NCBI RefSeq assembly: GCF_001611795.1
Contig: NZ_CP015098.1
Span: forward strand, 7,192,001-7,256,000
Source of the DNA: Streptomyces qaidamensis
GTDB taxonomy: Bacteria; Actinomycetota; Actinomycetes; Streptomycetales; Streptomycetaceae
Direction of reading: 5' to 3'
DNA: 64,000 nucleotides
Each line of letters opens with the position of its first letter. Positions within the stretch are counted from its first letter, which is position 1. A program made the position numbers and the translations under genes. Below, piece by piece: positions 52,721 through 61,491 of the stretch. Below the pieces are notes generated by a model, which ran no database searches, had not been told where the DNA came from, and was given only the letters and a program-made list of their open reading frames with translations.

Positions 52721-53545
52721 CTACGGCAACCACCCCGCCCGGCGCGCGGCGACCACGGCCTCGCCACGGGTGCGGGAACGCAGCTTCCGCATGGCCGACC
52801 GCAGGTACCCCTTCACGGTCTCCGGCGTCACACCCAGCCGGTCGGCGGCGACGGCGTTCGTCGCACCCGCCGCGACGCACGCCAGCACGTCCACCTCGCG
52901 CGGCGCCAGACGGACCCGGGCCGACCCGGCGGACTCGGCCGTTGACCCGGCTACCTCGGGCGCCAGCAGCGCACACGCGCCGAGCAGCTCCGCCCGAAGC
53001 CCCGGGTCCGTGATCCGCCCGGCCAGCGCCCGCAGGGCCGCGTGCGCCTCCCGCACCTGCTCCCACCCCGGACCCGCCCCGGCGACGAGCGTGCGGGCCT
53101 CGTCCCGGACGACCAGCGCCCGCTCCACGTCCCGCGCCGCCTCGACCGCCGCGTCCAGCATCCGGCCGCCCAGCGGCAGGGCCGTGCGCAACGCCCCGTA
53201 CAGCACCCCGCGCACCCGGTGCCGCACCACCACCGGCACGGCCAGCACCGAACGCAGCCCCTCCGCGGCCACCGGGGCGTCGTACTCGTGGCTGATCTGC
53301 CGCGACGCCGAGTAGTCCGTCACCACGCACGGCCGGGACAGCGCCACCGTCTTGCCGCCGAGACCGGTGCCGGACGTCACCACCAGCGACCGCAGGGCGT
53401 GCGTCGCCGTGCCGCTCAGCTCGCTGATGCGCATCTGCTGCCCGGCCTCCAGCAGGCCGCCGAAGGCGATCGGAAGGCCGGTACCCCGCCGCAGACGCAG
53501 CAGCGCGTTGCGCATCTCGATCGCGTCGGACGCGTCTGTCGTCAC
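52721..53545 (-). CDS. GAF-domain LuxR-type transcriptional regulator
   Basis: A 274-residue regulator. Residues about 20-165 form a GAF-like sensor (GTGLGGKTVALSRPCVVTDYSAS, VRSVLAVPVVVRHRVRGVLYG). Residues about 205-270 form a LuxR HTH with LAPREVDVLACVAAGATNAV and ADRLGVTPETVKGYLRSAMRKL. GTG start. The gene is divergent from two acyl-CoA synthetase genes across a 124-bp region with a C5/G5 inverted repeat, so it probably controls them in response to a small aromatic or acyl ligand. IclR-like GAF regulators of aromatic acid degradation are a functional analogy only. Confidence 0.85.
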   Translation of the reverse strand: MTTDASDAIEMRNALLRLRRGTGLPIAFGGLLEAGQQMRISELSGTATHALRSLVVTSGTGLGGKTVALSRPCVVTDYSASRQISHEYDAPVAAEGLRSVLAVPVVVRHRVRGVLYGALRTALPLGGRMLDAAVEAARDVERALVVRDEARTLVAGAGPGWEQVREAHAALRALAGRITDPGLRAELLGACALLAPEVAGSTAESAGSARVRLAPREVDVLACVAAGATNAVAADRLGVTPETVKGYLRSAMRKLRSRTRGEAVVAARRAGWLP

Positions 53546-53581
53546 CTGATCACCCCTTCACTACGGCTTCTGCGCGGGCGC

Positions 53582-53598
53582 ACCCCCCGTTCGGGGGT
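53582..53598. promoter_or_regulatory. Inverted repeat in the acyl-CoA synthetase promoter region
   Basis: ACCCCC (53582-53587) and GGGGGT (53593-53598) flank a 5-nt centre, between the divergent GAF-LuxR and synthetase genes. Candidate operator of the regulator; it could also act only as a hairpin in RNA. Confidence 0.4.
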
Positions 53599-53669
53599 AG
53601 TGAGACCTGCATCACGGATTACACGATGGCTCGGAGCCGCCCGCAATGGTCCGGCACCCAGGAGGACAG

Positions 53670-55349
53670 ATGACATCGGCGACGGCACTGTTCCGCGACG
53701 CGCGGGATTTCCTGCTGGAGCACCGCGAGGACTATCCGACGGCCTACGAGGGCTTCCGCTGGCCCCGTCCCGAGTACTTCAACTGGGCGCTCGACTGGTT
53801 CGACGAGATCGCCGACGGCAACGCCGGCACCGCCCTCCACCTCGTCGAGGAGGACGGCCGCGAGACCCGGCTGTCCTTCGGGGAGATGTCGGTGCGGTCG
53901 GCGCAGTTCGCCACCTGGCTGCGCGCCCGGGGCGTGCGCGCCGAGGACCGGATCCTCGTCATGCTCGGCAACCAGGCCGAACTGTGGATCACCGCCCTCG
54001 CCGCGATGAAACTGCGCGCGGTGGTCATCCCGGCCACGCCGCTGCTCGGCCCCGCCGACCTGCGCGACCGCGTCGAGCGCGGCCGGGTCCGGCACGTCAT
54101 CGCGCGCACCGATGACACCGGCAAGTTCGCCGAGGTGCCGGGCGACTACACGCGCATCGCCGCGGACGCCGCCGGTGCCGTGCCGGACGGCTGGCTGCCA
54201 CTGGACGACGCCTACGGCGCCTCCGCCGACTTCACCCCCGACGGCCCCACCCGGGCCGACGACCCGCTGATGCTCTACTTCACCTCGGGCACCACCGCCC
54301 GGCCCAAACTCGTCGAGCACACCCACACGTCGTACCCGATCGGCCATCTGTCGACCATGTACTGGATCGGCCTGAAACCCGGCGACGTGCATCTGAACAT
54401 CTCCTCACCCGGCTGGGCCAAGCATGCCTGGTCCAACCTGTTCGCCCCGTGGAACGCCGAGGCGACCGTCTTCCTGCACAACTACACGCGTTTCGACGCC
54501 GTTCGTCTCATGACGGAGATGGACCGGGCGGGCGTCACCACCTTCTGCGCCCCGCCGACCGTGTGGCGCATGCTCATCCAGGCCGACCTGACGCAGCTGC
54601 GCACCCCGCCCCGTGAGGTCGTCGCGGCAGGCGAGCCGCTCAACCCGGAGGTCATCGAGCAGGTCCGCCGGGCCTGGAACCTCACCATCCGGGACGGCTT
54701 CGGCCAGACCGAGACGGCCGTGCAGGTCGCCAACAGCCCCGGCCAGCCGCTCAAGACCGGATCGATGGGCAGGCCGAGCCCCGGCTACCGCGTCGAACTC
54801 CTCGACCCGGTCTCCGGCGCGCCGGGAGCGGCCGAGGGCGAGATCGCGCTGGACCTGTCGGACCGTCCCGTCGGTCTGATGACCGGCTACCACGGCGACG
54901 CCGACCGCACGGCGGAGGCGATGGCCGGCGGCTACTACCGCACGGGAGACGTGGCCTCCCGGGACGACGAGGGGTATCTGACCTACATCGGCCGCAGCGA
55001 CGACGTCTTCAAGGCCTCCGACTACAAGATCAGCCCGTTCGAGCTGGAGAGCGCGCTGCTGGAGCACGACGCGGTCGCCGAGGCTGCGGTCGTCCCCGCC
55101 CCGGACGAGCTGCGGCTCGCCGTCCCCAAGGCGTACGTGGTCCTGGCCGCGGGCTGGGAGCCCGGCGCCGACACCGCCAAGGTCCTGTTCGAGCACGCAC
55201 GTGAGGTGCTGGCCCCCTACAAGCGCATCCGCCGCCTGGAGTTCGGCGACCTGCCCAAGACCGTCTCCGGCAAGATCCGCCGGATCGAGCTGCGTGAGGC
55301 CACGGCGGCCGGGTCGGACGCCGAGTACCGCGAGGAGGACTTCCGGTGA
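53670..55349 (+). CDS. AMP-dependent acyl-CoA synthetase (medium-chain/benzoate type)
   Basis: A 559-residue adenylate-forming enzyme. MLYFTSGTTARPKLVEHTH (A3 phosphate loop) near residue 205, GFGQTETAVQVAN (A5) near 350 and YYRTGDVASRDDEGYLTYIGRSDDVFK (A7-A8) are present; PKTVSGKIRRIELR contains the catalytic Lys (A10). The LNISSPGWAKHAWSNLFAPW block is typical of ACSM/benzoate-CoA ligase-like enzymes. ATG 53670 sits behind GGAGG with a 4-nt gap. Its stop overlaps the next start, forming an operon of two ligases. Substrate probably a medium-chain or aromatic acid. Confidence 0.87.
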   Translation: MTSATALFRDARDFLLEHREDYPTAYEGFRWPRPEYFNWALDWFDEIADGNAGTALHLVEEDGRETRLSFGEMSVRSAQFATWLRARGVRAEDRILVMLGNQAELWITALAAMKLRAVVIPATPLLGPADLRDRVERGRVRHVIARTDDTGKFAEVPGDYTRIAADAAGAVPDGWLPLDDAYGASADFTPDGPTRADDPLMLYFTSGTTARPKLVEHTHTSYPIGHLSTMYWIGLKPGDVHLNISSPGWAKHAWSNLFAPWNAEATVFLHNYTRFDAVRLMTEMDRAGVTTFCAPPTVWRMLIQADLTQLRTPPREVVAAGEPLNPEVIEQVRRAWNLTIRDGFGQTETAVQVANSPGQPLKTGSMGRPSPGYRVELLDPVSGAPGAAEGEIALDLSDRPVGLMTGYHGDADRTAEAMAGGYYRTGDVASRDDEGYLTYIGRSDDVFKASDYKISPFELESALLEHDAVAEAAVVPAPDELRLAVPKAYVVLAAGWEPGADTAKVLFEHAREVLAPYKRIRRLEFGDLPKTVSGKIRRIELREATAAGSDAEYREEDFR

Positions 55350-56932
55350 CCTCCTACAGTCACGGCACCGGCGGGACGGCGCTGCTCGGCGACACCATCG
55401 GGGCGAACCTGGACCGGGCGGTGGCGGCCTGGCCGGACCGCGAGGCGCTGGTCGACGTGCCGTCCGGCCGGCGCTGGACGTACGCGCAGTTCGGCGCGGC
55501 GGTCGACGAGCTGGCCTCCGCCCTGCACGCCTCCGGGGTGGCCAAGGGCGACCGGGTGGGCATCTGGGCGGTCAACTGCCCCGAGTGGGTGCTCGTCCAG
55601 TACGCCACCGCGCGCATCGGCGCGATCATGGTGAACATCAACCCGGCGTACCGTACCCACGAGGTGGCCTACGTCCTGAAGCAGGCCGGCGTGTCCCTGC
55701 TGTTCGCCTCCCTCGGCCACAAGACGAGCGACTACCGGGCAATGGTCGGCCAAGTCCGGGGTGACTGCCCCGAGTTGCGGGAGGTGGTCTACTTCGGCGA
55801 CCCGGGCTGGGAGGCGCTGCTCGGCCGGGCGACCCCCGACGCCGCGTACGACGAACTGTCCTGCGACGACCCGATCAACATCCAGTACACGTCGGGCACG
55901 ACGGGCTTCCCGAAGGGCGCGACCCTCTCGCACCACAACATCCTCAACAACGGCTACTTCGTGGGTGAGTTGATCGCCTACTCGGAGCAGGACCGGATCT
56001 GCATCCCGGTGCCCTTCTACCACTGCTTCGGCATGGTCATGGGCAATCTCGCCGCCACCTCGCACGGCGCCTGCATGGTCATCCCCGCCCCGTCCTTCGA
56101 CGCGAAGGCCACCCTGGACGCGGTCCAGCAGGAGCGCTGCACCTCGCTCTACGGCGTCCCGACGATGTTCATCGCCGAGCTGAACCTCCCCGACTTCGCC
56201 TCCTACGACCTCTCCTCCCTGCGTACCGGCATCATGGCGGGCTCGCCCTGCCCGGTGGAGGTGATGAAGCGGGTGGTCGCCGAGATGCACATGGCGGAGG
56301 TCTCCATCTGCTACGGCATGACCGAGACGTCCCCGGTGTCCCTCCAGACCCGCAGGGACGACGACCTGGAGCACCGCACCGGTACGGTCGGCCGGGTCCT
56401 GCCGCACATCGAGGTCAAGGTCGTCGACCCGGCCACGGGCGTCACGCAACCGCGGGGCACGGCGGGTGAGTTGTGCACCCGCGGCTACAGCGTGATGCTC
56501 GGCTACTGGAACGAGCCGGAGAAGACCGCCGAGTCCGTCGACGCGGGCCGCTGGATGCACACGGGCGACCTCGCCGTGATGCGCGAGGACGACTACGTCG
56601 AGATCGTCGGCCGCATCAAGGACATGATCATCCGGGGCGGGGAGAACATCTACCCCCGCGAGATCGAGGAGTTCCTCTACGGCCACCCGAAGATCCAGGA
56701 CGTCCAGGTCGTCGGCGTCCCGCACGAGCGCTACGGCGAGGAGGTCCTGGCCTGCGTCATCGCCCGCGACCCGGACGACCCGCCGACCCTGGAGGAGCTC
56801 CGGGCCTTCTGCGAGGGGCAGTTGGCGCACTACAAGGTCCCGGCCCGGGTGCGGATCCTCGACTCCTTCCCGATGACGGTGTCCGGGAAGGTGCGCAAGG
56901 TGGAGCTGCGGGAGAGGTTCGCGGGCGGTTGA
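55346..56932 (+). CDS. AMP-binding fatty acyl-CoA synthetase (FadD-like)
   Basis: A 528-residue adenylate-forming ligase. IQYTSGTTGFPKGATLSHHN (A3) near 180, CYGMTETSPVS (A5), WMHTGDLAVMREDDYVEIVGRIKDMIIRGGENIYP (A7-A8, split here by region) and MTVSGKVRKVELRE with the A10 Lys. The GGENIYPREIEEFL block is the hallmark of the FadD/Acs-like AMP-ligase group. GTG start overlaps the previous stop (GTGA). Why two different ligases are needed in one operon is unclear; they may act on different chain lengths. Confidence 0.88.
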   Translation: MTSYSHGTGGTALLGDTIGANLDRAVAAWPDREALVDVPSGRRWTYAQFGAAVDELASALHASGVAKGDRVGIWAVNCPEWVLVQYATARIGAIMVNINPAYRTHEVAYVLKQAGVSLLFASLGHKTSDYRAMVGQVRGDCPELREVVYFGDPGWEALLGRATPDAAYDELSCDDPINIQYTSGTTGFPKGATLSHHNILNNGYFVGELIAYSEQDRICIPVPFYHCFGMVMGNLAATSHGACMVIPAPSFDAKATLDAVQQERCTSLYGVPTMFIAELNLPDFASYDLSSLRTGIMAGSPCPVEVMKRVVAEMHMAEVSICYGMTETSPVSLQTRRDDDLEHRTGTVGRVLPHIEVKVVDPATGVTQPRGTAGELCTRGYSVMLGYWNEPEKTAESVDAGRWMHTGDLAVMREDDYVEIVGRIKDMIIRGGENIYPREIEEFLYGHPKIQDVQVVGVPHERYGEEVLACVIARDPDDPPTLEELRAFCEGQLAHYKVPARVRILDSFPMTVSGKVRKVELRERFAGG

Positions 56933-56955
56933 GGGGCGGCGCGCAGGCCCGCCCG

Positions 56956-57462
56956 TCACAGCGGTGCGCGCATGCACACCCGCGGCCAGCGGTCCAGGCC
57001 GTGTGCGGCCTCCGTGGCGCGGATCGCGCGGAGGCCGGGCGTGAGCTCCTCCTCGGGGAGCGGGCGGAAGCCGAGGCGCTCGTAGTAGGGGGCGTTCCAC
57101 GGGACGTCCGTGAAGGTGGTCAGCGTCAGGGAGGTCAGCCCCTCCTCGCGGGCGCGGTCTGCGGCGTGGGCGAGGAGGGCGCGGCCCACGCCCCGGCGGG
57201 CGGCCCGCGGGTGGACCGAGACCTGCTCGATGTGCAGGGCGCCGTCGACCGGTTCGGCGAGGAGATAGGCGACCGGCCGGTCCTGCGGGCCGGAGGCGAC
57301 CCAGCAGCGGCCCGCCCGGCGGTAGTGCTCCAGGACGTCGAGGGCGGGCGGCTCGTCGTCCGCGATCTCCGGCATGCCGAGGTCGCGGAAGGGGGTGCCG
57401 GCGGCCCGCTCGATGTCCTGCAGGGCGGGGAGCTCGGCCGGGGTCGCGGGGCGGATGCGCAT
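56956..57462 (-). CDS. GNAT-family N-acetyltransferase
   Basis: A 168-residue acetyltransferase. RIRPATPAELPALQDIERAAG is the start typical of RimI-like GNAT proteins, and VHPRAARRGVGRALLAHAAD (about 83-102) is the acetyl-CoA-binding motif A. WNAPYYERLGFRPL is motif B. Convergent with the acyl-CoA synthetase gene, with 23 bp between stops. Substrate unknown. Confidence 0.87.
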   Translation of the reverse strand: MRIRPATPAELPALQDIERAAGTPFRDLGMPEIADDEPPALDVLEHYRRAGRCWVASGPQDRPVAYLLAEPVDGALHIEQVSVHPRAARRGVGRALLAHAADRAREEGLTSLTLTTFTDVPWNAPYYERLGFRPLPEEELTPGLRAIRATEAAHGLDRWPRVCMRAPL

Positions 57463-57490
57463 GCGGTGAGTATGCGGCGCGGTGGCGTGG

Positions 57491-58627
57491 TCAGGGGGAC
57501 CGCTTCCCGGGGCCGGTCGCGGCCAGCGTCTCGGCCGGGGCGTTCACCGGCCTCGGTGTGCCGGTGAGGTCCAGGACGAACAGCGGGACGCCCAGGGCGT
57601 CGGCGCGGGCCCGGGCGTCGTCGGCGTACCCGGCGAGGGAGACGTAGAGGCAGTCCGCGGACTCGGTCATGGCCGTCAGCCACAGGCACTCCACGTCCCG
57701 CAGATCCGCCGGGCGCACGGCCGGGTCCACCTGCGCGACGACACCGCGGGCGGCCAGTCCGATACCGGACGGGGGCCGCTGGTCCGCCCGTCGGACACTC
57801 CGGTATCCGAGCCAGCGCAGATACAGCGCGGTGGCGGTGACGGCGTCGAGGGCGGTGCGGATGGTGACGGACCGGAAGGGGGGCCGGGCGGGGGTGGCGT
57901 CGCCTGCGGTGGTGGATGTATCGGCGGGGGCCGCCTCGCCCGCCGCGGCGGACGCATCTGCGGAGGCGGGCTCGCGCGGGCCGACCGGCGGGCGGGGATG
58001 GGGCGCGGCGTCGGCCGCGGAGGTAGGGGTGGAGGTGGCGTCGCCGACGGCGGACGCGTCGGCGGTCATGGGCTCGCGCGAGCCGGTCGGCAGGCGGCGT
58101 CGGGGTGCGGCTTCTTGGCCGCTCCCGTCGTCCGGGATGGTCGTCGTCTTCCGGCCGCTCCTGTCGTCCGGGGTGGTCGTCGTCTTCCGGCCGCTCCTGT
58201 CGTCCTCAGCCGTCGTCGGCTTCCGGCCGTCCTCGTCGTCCTCAGCCGTCGTCGTCTCCCGGGCGGACGTCTCGTCCTGCCCCACCACCGCGCCCCGGCC
58301 GGTCGTCGCGGTCCCGGTGGGCGACGACCCGCCGGCCGCCGGGTCCTCCTCCCCGCCCCCGCCCCGGCCCTTCACCACCGCCACCCGCAGCACCACCCCG
58401 CACGGGCACCCGACCTCCGGGCGCGGCCACTCGCCGGGCCGCCCGCAGGAACCGCACCGCACCGTCACCCAGTCGTCCTGCCAGACCCGGTGCGAGACGG
58501 GCGTCGGCGAGCCGTCGCGGTCCAGTCGCGGTGCGACCGGCGCGCCGCACGCGCAGGGGTACGCGGGAGCCGTGTAGCGGTGCTCGCGGCGGCAGGCCGG
58601 GCAGCGCACCGCAACGGTCTCGGTCAT
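57491..58627 (-). CDS. Zinc-ribbon protein with repeat linker and C-terminal alpha/beta domain
   Basis: A 378-residue protein in three parts. Residues 1-80: two zinc ribbons, CPAC (9-12) with CAC (25-27), and CGSC (58-61) with CPC (74-76). Residues about 85-255: low-complexity, with four 12-residue repeats (TTTAEDDEDGRK type, 125-172). Residues about 265-378: a compact domain (TALYLRWLGYRSVRRAD, then DVECLWLTA, SADCLYVSLAGYADDARARADALGVPLFVLDLTG) that looks like a restriction-endonuclease/Mrr-type fold, without an obvious complete catalytic motif. ATG 58627 has GGAG 5 nt upstream; GTG 58633 is the alternative. Divergent from gcl. Nucleic-acid binding is likely; function unknown. Confidence 0.65.
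   Translation of the reverse strand: MTETVAVRCPACRREHRYTAPAYPCACGAPVAPRLDRDGSPTPVSHRVWQDDWVTVRCGSCGRPGEWPRPEVGCPCGVVLRVAVVKGRGGGGEEDPAAGGSSPTGTATTGRGAVVGQDETSARETTTAEDDEDGRKPTTAEDDRSGRKTTTTPDDRSGRKTTTIPDDGSGQEAAPRRRLPTGSREPMTADASAVGDATSTPTSAADAAPHPRPPVGPREPASADASAAAGEAAPADTSTTAGDATPARPPFRSVTIRTALDAVTATALYLRWLGYRSVRRADQRPPSGIGLAARGVVAQVDPAVRPADLRDVECLWLTAMTESADCLYVSLAGYADDARARADALGVPLFVLDLTGTPRPVNAPAETLAATGPGKRSP
58112..58255 (-). repeat. Four 36-bp tandem repeats inside the zinc-ribbon gene
   Basis: Four consecutive 36-bp units encode the 12-residue repeats TTTAEDDEDGRK, PTTAEDDRSGRK, TTTTPDDRSGRK and TTTIPDDGSGQE. DNA and protein remain in phase, so copy number can vary without frameshift. 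Confidence 0.8.
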
Positions 58628-58710
58628 GGCCACTCCAGAACCGTGTCGCGTCGGGACAGCGTGCCCATCGTGCTCCCCCGGGCCCCGCTCTGTCCGGCGG
58701 TTGGCGTCTC

Positions 58711-58740
58711 TTGACGCCCCTCACCCACCCCGCATACATT
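58711..58740 (+). promoter_or_regulatory. gcl promoter
   Basis: TTGACG (58711-58716), an 18-bp spacer and TACATT (58735-58740), a good match to a housekeeping promoter, about 100 nt upstream of the gcl start. Confidence 0.6.
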
Positions 58741-58763
58741 CATTCCAGATAGTAGAAAACAAA

Positions 58764-58778
58764 TTCCGCAATACGGAA
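58764..58778. promoter_or_regulatory. Palindromic operator TTCCG-N5-CGGAA before gcl
   Basis: TTCCGCAATACGGAA is a perfect inverted repeat just downstream of the expected gcl transcription start, in a position suited to repression. An IclR-type allantoin/glyoxylate regulator (AllR) is a reasonable candidate, given known control of gcl in Streptomyces. Confidence 0.55.
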
Positions 58779-58836
58779 GAGCTCACCGCGGGGCGCGACG
58801 GGAGTGCGAATCCGACAGCCGAAGCAGGAGTACTCG

Positions 58837-60621
58837 ATGGCTCGAATGACCGCTGCCCGCGCGGCAGTTGAGATCCTCAAGCGTGAGGGCGTCGCCGACG
58901 CGTTCGGTGTCCCCGGCGCGGCGATCAACCCGTTCTACGCGGCGCTCAAAGCCTCCGGCGGCATCACCCACACCCTCGCCCGGCACGTCGAGGGCGCCTC
59001 GCACATGGCCGAGGGCTACACCCGCGCCCACCCGGGCAACATCGGCGTCTGCATCGGAACCTCGGGCCCGGCCGGCACCGACATGATCACGGGTCTGTAC
59101 TCCGCGACCGGCGACTCCATCCCGATCCTGTGCATCACGGGCCAGGCCCCGACCGCCGTGATCCACAAGGAGGACTTCCAGGCCGTCGACATCGCCTCCA
59201 TCGCCAAACCGGTCACGAAGATGGCCGTCACGGTGCTGGAGGCCGCACAGGTCCCGGGCGTCTTCCAGCAGGCCTTCCACCTGATGCGCTCCGGCCGCCC
59301 CGGCCCGGTCCTCATCGACCTGCCGATCGACGTGCAGTTGAAGGAGATCGAGTTCGATCCGGAGACCTACGAGCCGCTCCCGGTCTACAAGCCCGCGGCG
59401 TCCCGCGCCCAGATCGAGAAGGCCATCGGGATGCTCAACGCGTCCGAGCGGCCCCTGATCGTCGCGGGCGGCGGCATCATCAACGCCGACGCCGCCGAAC
59501 TCCTCGTCGAATTCGCCGAGCTGACCGGCACCCCGGTCGTCCCGACTCTGATGGGCTGGGGCCTGCTCCCCGACGACCACGAGCTGAACGCCGGCATGGT
59601 CGGTCTGCAGACCTCGCACCGCTACGGCAACGCGACGTTCCTGGAGTCCGACTTCGTCCTCGGCATCGGCAACCGCTGGGCCAACCGCCACACCGGCAAG
59701 CTCGACGTCTACACGGCCGGGCGGACGTTCGTCCACATCGACATCGAGCCCACCCAGATCGGCAGGATCTTCGCCCCCGACTACGGCATCGCCTCCGACG
59801 CCCGGGCCGCTCTGGAACTGTTCGTCGAGGTGGCCCGCGAGCTGAAGGCCGCCGGCGCGCTGCCCGACCGCTCCGTGTGGGCCGAAGCCGCGCAGGAGCG
59901 CAAGGCGGCCCTCCAGCGGAGAACGCACTTCGACGACATCCCGATCAAGCCGCAGCGCGTCTACGAGGAGATGAACAAGGCCTTCGGCCCGGAGACCCGG
60001 TACGTCTCCACCATCGGCCTCTCGCAGATCGCCGGCGCCCAGATGCTGCACGTCTACCGGCCCCGCCACTGGATCAACTGCGGCCAGGCCGGCCCGCTCG
60101 GCTGGACCATCCCGGCCGCGCTCGGCGTCGCCAAGGCCGACCCGGAGGCGCCCGTCGTCGCCCTCTCCGGCGACTACGACTTCCAGTTCATGCTGGAGGA
60201 ACTCGCGGTCGGCGCGCAGCACAGGATCCCGTACGTCCACGTCCTCGTGAACAACTCCTACCTGGGGCTGATCCGCCAGGCGCAGCGGGCGTTCGAGATC
60301 GACTTCCAGGTCAACCTGGAGTTTGAGAACCTCAACTCCCCGGAGCTCGGCGTCTACGGCGTCGACCACGTCAAGGTCGCCGAGGGCCTCGGCTGCAAGG
60401 CCATCCGCGTCACCTACCCGGCGGAGCTGGGTGAGGCCTTCGAGCAGGCCAGGAAGCTGGCCGCGGAGCACCGGGTCCCGGTCGTCGTCGAGGCGATCCT
60501 GGAGCGCGTCACCAACATCTCCATGTCGACGACCAACGACATCGGCAACGTCGTGGAGTTCGAGGAGATCGCCACCGAGCCCGGCCACGCGCCGACCTCG
60601 ATCAGGACGCTGAAGGTCTGA
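58837..60621 (+). CDS. gcl: Glyoxylate carboligase
   Basis: A 594-residue thiamine-diphosphate enzyme that joins two glyoxylates to tartronate semialdehyde and CO2. The N-terminal pyrimidine domain has RHVEGASHMAEGY with Val51 where most ThDP enzymes have the catalytic Glu, the known hallmark of Gcl. The C-terminal domain has the GDYDFQFMLEELAVGAQ ThDP/Mg2+ motif with GDY...N (NNSYLGL). ATG 58837 sits behind AGGAG. With the tartronate-semialdehyde reductase at the right edge and allantoin-type operators, it belongs to the glycerate pathway for glyoxylate from purine or allantoin breakdown. Confidence 0.95.
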   Translation: MARMTAARAAVEILKREGVADAFGVPGAAINPFYAALKASGGITHTLARHVEGASHMAEGYTRAHPGNIGVCIGTSGPAGTDMITGLYSATGDSIPILCITGQAPTAVIHKEDFQAVDIASIAKPVTKMAVTVLEAAQVPGVFQQAFHLMRSGRPGPVLIDLPIDVQLKEIEFDPETYEPLPVYKPAASRAQIEKAIGMLNASERPLIVAGGGIINADAAELLVEFAELTGTPVVPTLMGWGLLPDDHELNAGMVGLQTSHRYGNATFLESDFVLGIGNRWANRHTGKLDVYTAGRTFVHIDIEPTQIGRIFAPDYGIASDARAALELFVEVARELKAAGALPDRSVWAEAAQERKAALQRRTHFDDIPIKPQRVYEEMNKAFGPETRYVSTIGLSQIAGAQMLHVYRPRHWINCGQAGPLGWTIPAALGVAKADPEAPVVALSGDYDFQFMLEELAVGAQHRIPYVHVLVNNSYLGLIRQAQRAFEIDFQVNLEFENLNSPELGVYGVDHVKVAEGLGCKAIRVTYPAELGEAFEQARKLAAEHRVPVVVEAILERVTNISMSTTNDIGNVVEFEEIATEPGHAPTSIRTLKV

Positions 60622-60637
60622 CGCGCACGGGAGCAGC

Positions 60638-60669
60638 GGGGCGGCCCGTCCATGGGGACGGGCCGCCCC
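60638..60669 (+). terminator. gcl terminator
   Basis: A perfect 14-bp stem (60638-60651 with 60656-60669) and a 4-nt loop, 16 nt after the gcl stop. It may also end transcripts from the opposite strand. Confidence 0.85.
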
Positions 60670-60722
60670 TCACGCATTCCCGTACCGCGCCCCCGCGCAT
60701 GCCCGCTCACGCCCGCACGGGG

Positions 60723-61333
60723 TCAGCTCCCGCCGCCTCCGCAGCCGCTCCCGCCGCCACCGCAGGAGTGGCGACGCCCGCCACCCCGGCCGCGCGGTGA
60801 GTTCTTCAGGAGGCTCCTGCCACCCACCTCGGCCCGGCGGACCAGACCCGCACACAGGGCGAAGCGCGGCACGAGCAGCCGCAGGGCCGCCTCGCCGTGC
60901 AGGGCGACCGGGAGCAGCCGTTCACCGTCGGTCAGGCCGTGCCTGCTCGCCGGCAGGGGGTGGTCCTGCCGCAGGCCGCGGACGTGGCGGCGGGGCGGCG
61001 CGGGTCGGCCCCAGCAGGGGACGGCGCAGCAGCCCCGCCTCCGCGAGCGGGATACGCATGAGGGCCACCGCGAGCCGGATGTCCGGATACTTCACCAGGC
61101 ACTCGGGGGCGGCCGGCTCGCGCAGACGGGCGCGCGCCGCGACCGCCGGCGGAGAGGGCGGCTGCTGCGCCGGCGCGTCGTCCACGGCACCCGTCCGGAT
61201 CGTCCCCGGCAGGTCCGTTTCCACCGGCCCCCGCAGATGCAGATCCACCACGGCGACGGTGACGGCGGCCCGCGGGCCTTCCCCCAGCTGCGTTCACGTG
61301 CGGCTCCAGCCGGACCGCCGTACCGTCGCTCAT
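60723..61333 (-). pseudogene. TIGR04222-like membrane-protein gene with two frameshifts
   Basis: Three frames join to one protein of about 204 residues. ATG 61333 gives MSDGTAVRLEPHV. A +1 shift near 61290 leads to QLGEGPRAAVTVAVV, DLHLRGPVETDLPGTIRTG and LAEAGLLRRPLLGPTRAAPP. Another shift near 60985 leads to VRGLRQDHPLPASRHGL, LLPVALHGEAALRLLVPRF, ALCAGLVRRAEVGGR and a Cys/Gly-rich tail (HSCGGGGSGCGGGGS) ending at TGA 60723. Order and tail fit the C-terminal part of TIGR04222-domain proteins. The expected N-terminal membrane helix is absent. Either a pseudogene or two sequencing errors. Confidence 0.6.
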
Positions 61334-61397
61334 GGCTTCACCCCCGTACCGGGGCCCGCCGCCCCCGTGCCGACGGGCCCCGTGTGACGGGAATGTG

Positions 61398-61434
61398 CCC
61401 GGCCCCGGGGGCGGTTGAAGCCTCCGGGGCCGGG
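61398..61434 (-). terminator. Hairpin downstream of the small hypothetical gene
   Basis: An 11-bp perfect stem (CCCGGCCCCGG at 61398-61408 with its complement at 61424-61434), loop 15 nt, 58 bp past the stop of the minus-strand gene at 61492. Confidence 0.6.
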
Positions 61435-61491
61435 TTCAGAGCTTGATTTGAGGGTTCCGTACGGGCTGTACGACCGGTGGCGTAGACGCGC

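Noticed and set aside
57482..58714. 410-codon plus-strand frame opposite the zinc-ribbon gene
   Set aside because: It is the mirror of the 36-bp repeats and Cys-rich gene; the minus-strand product has proper zinc ribbons and a ribosome-binding site.
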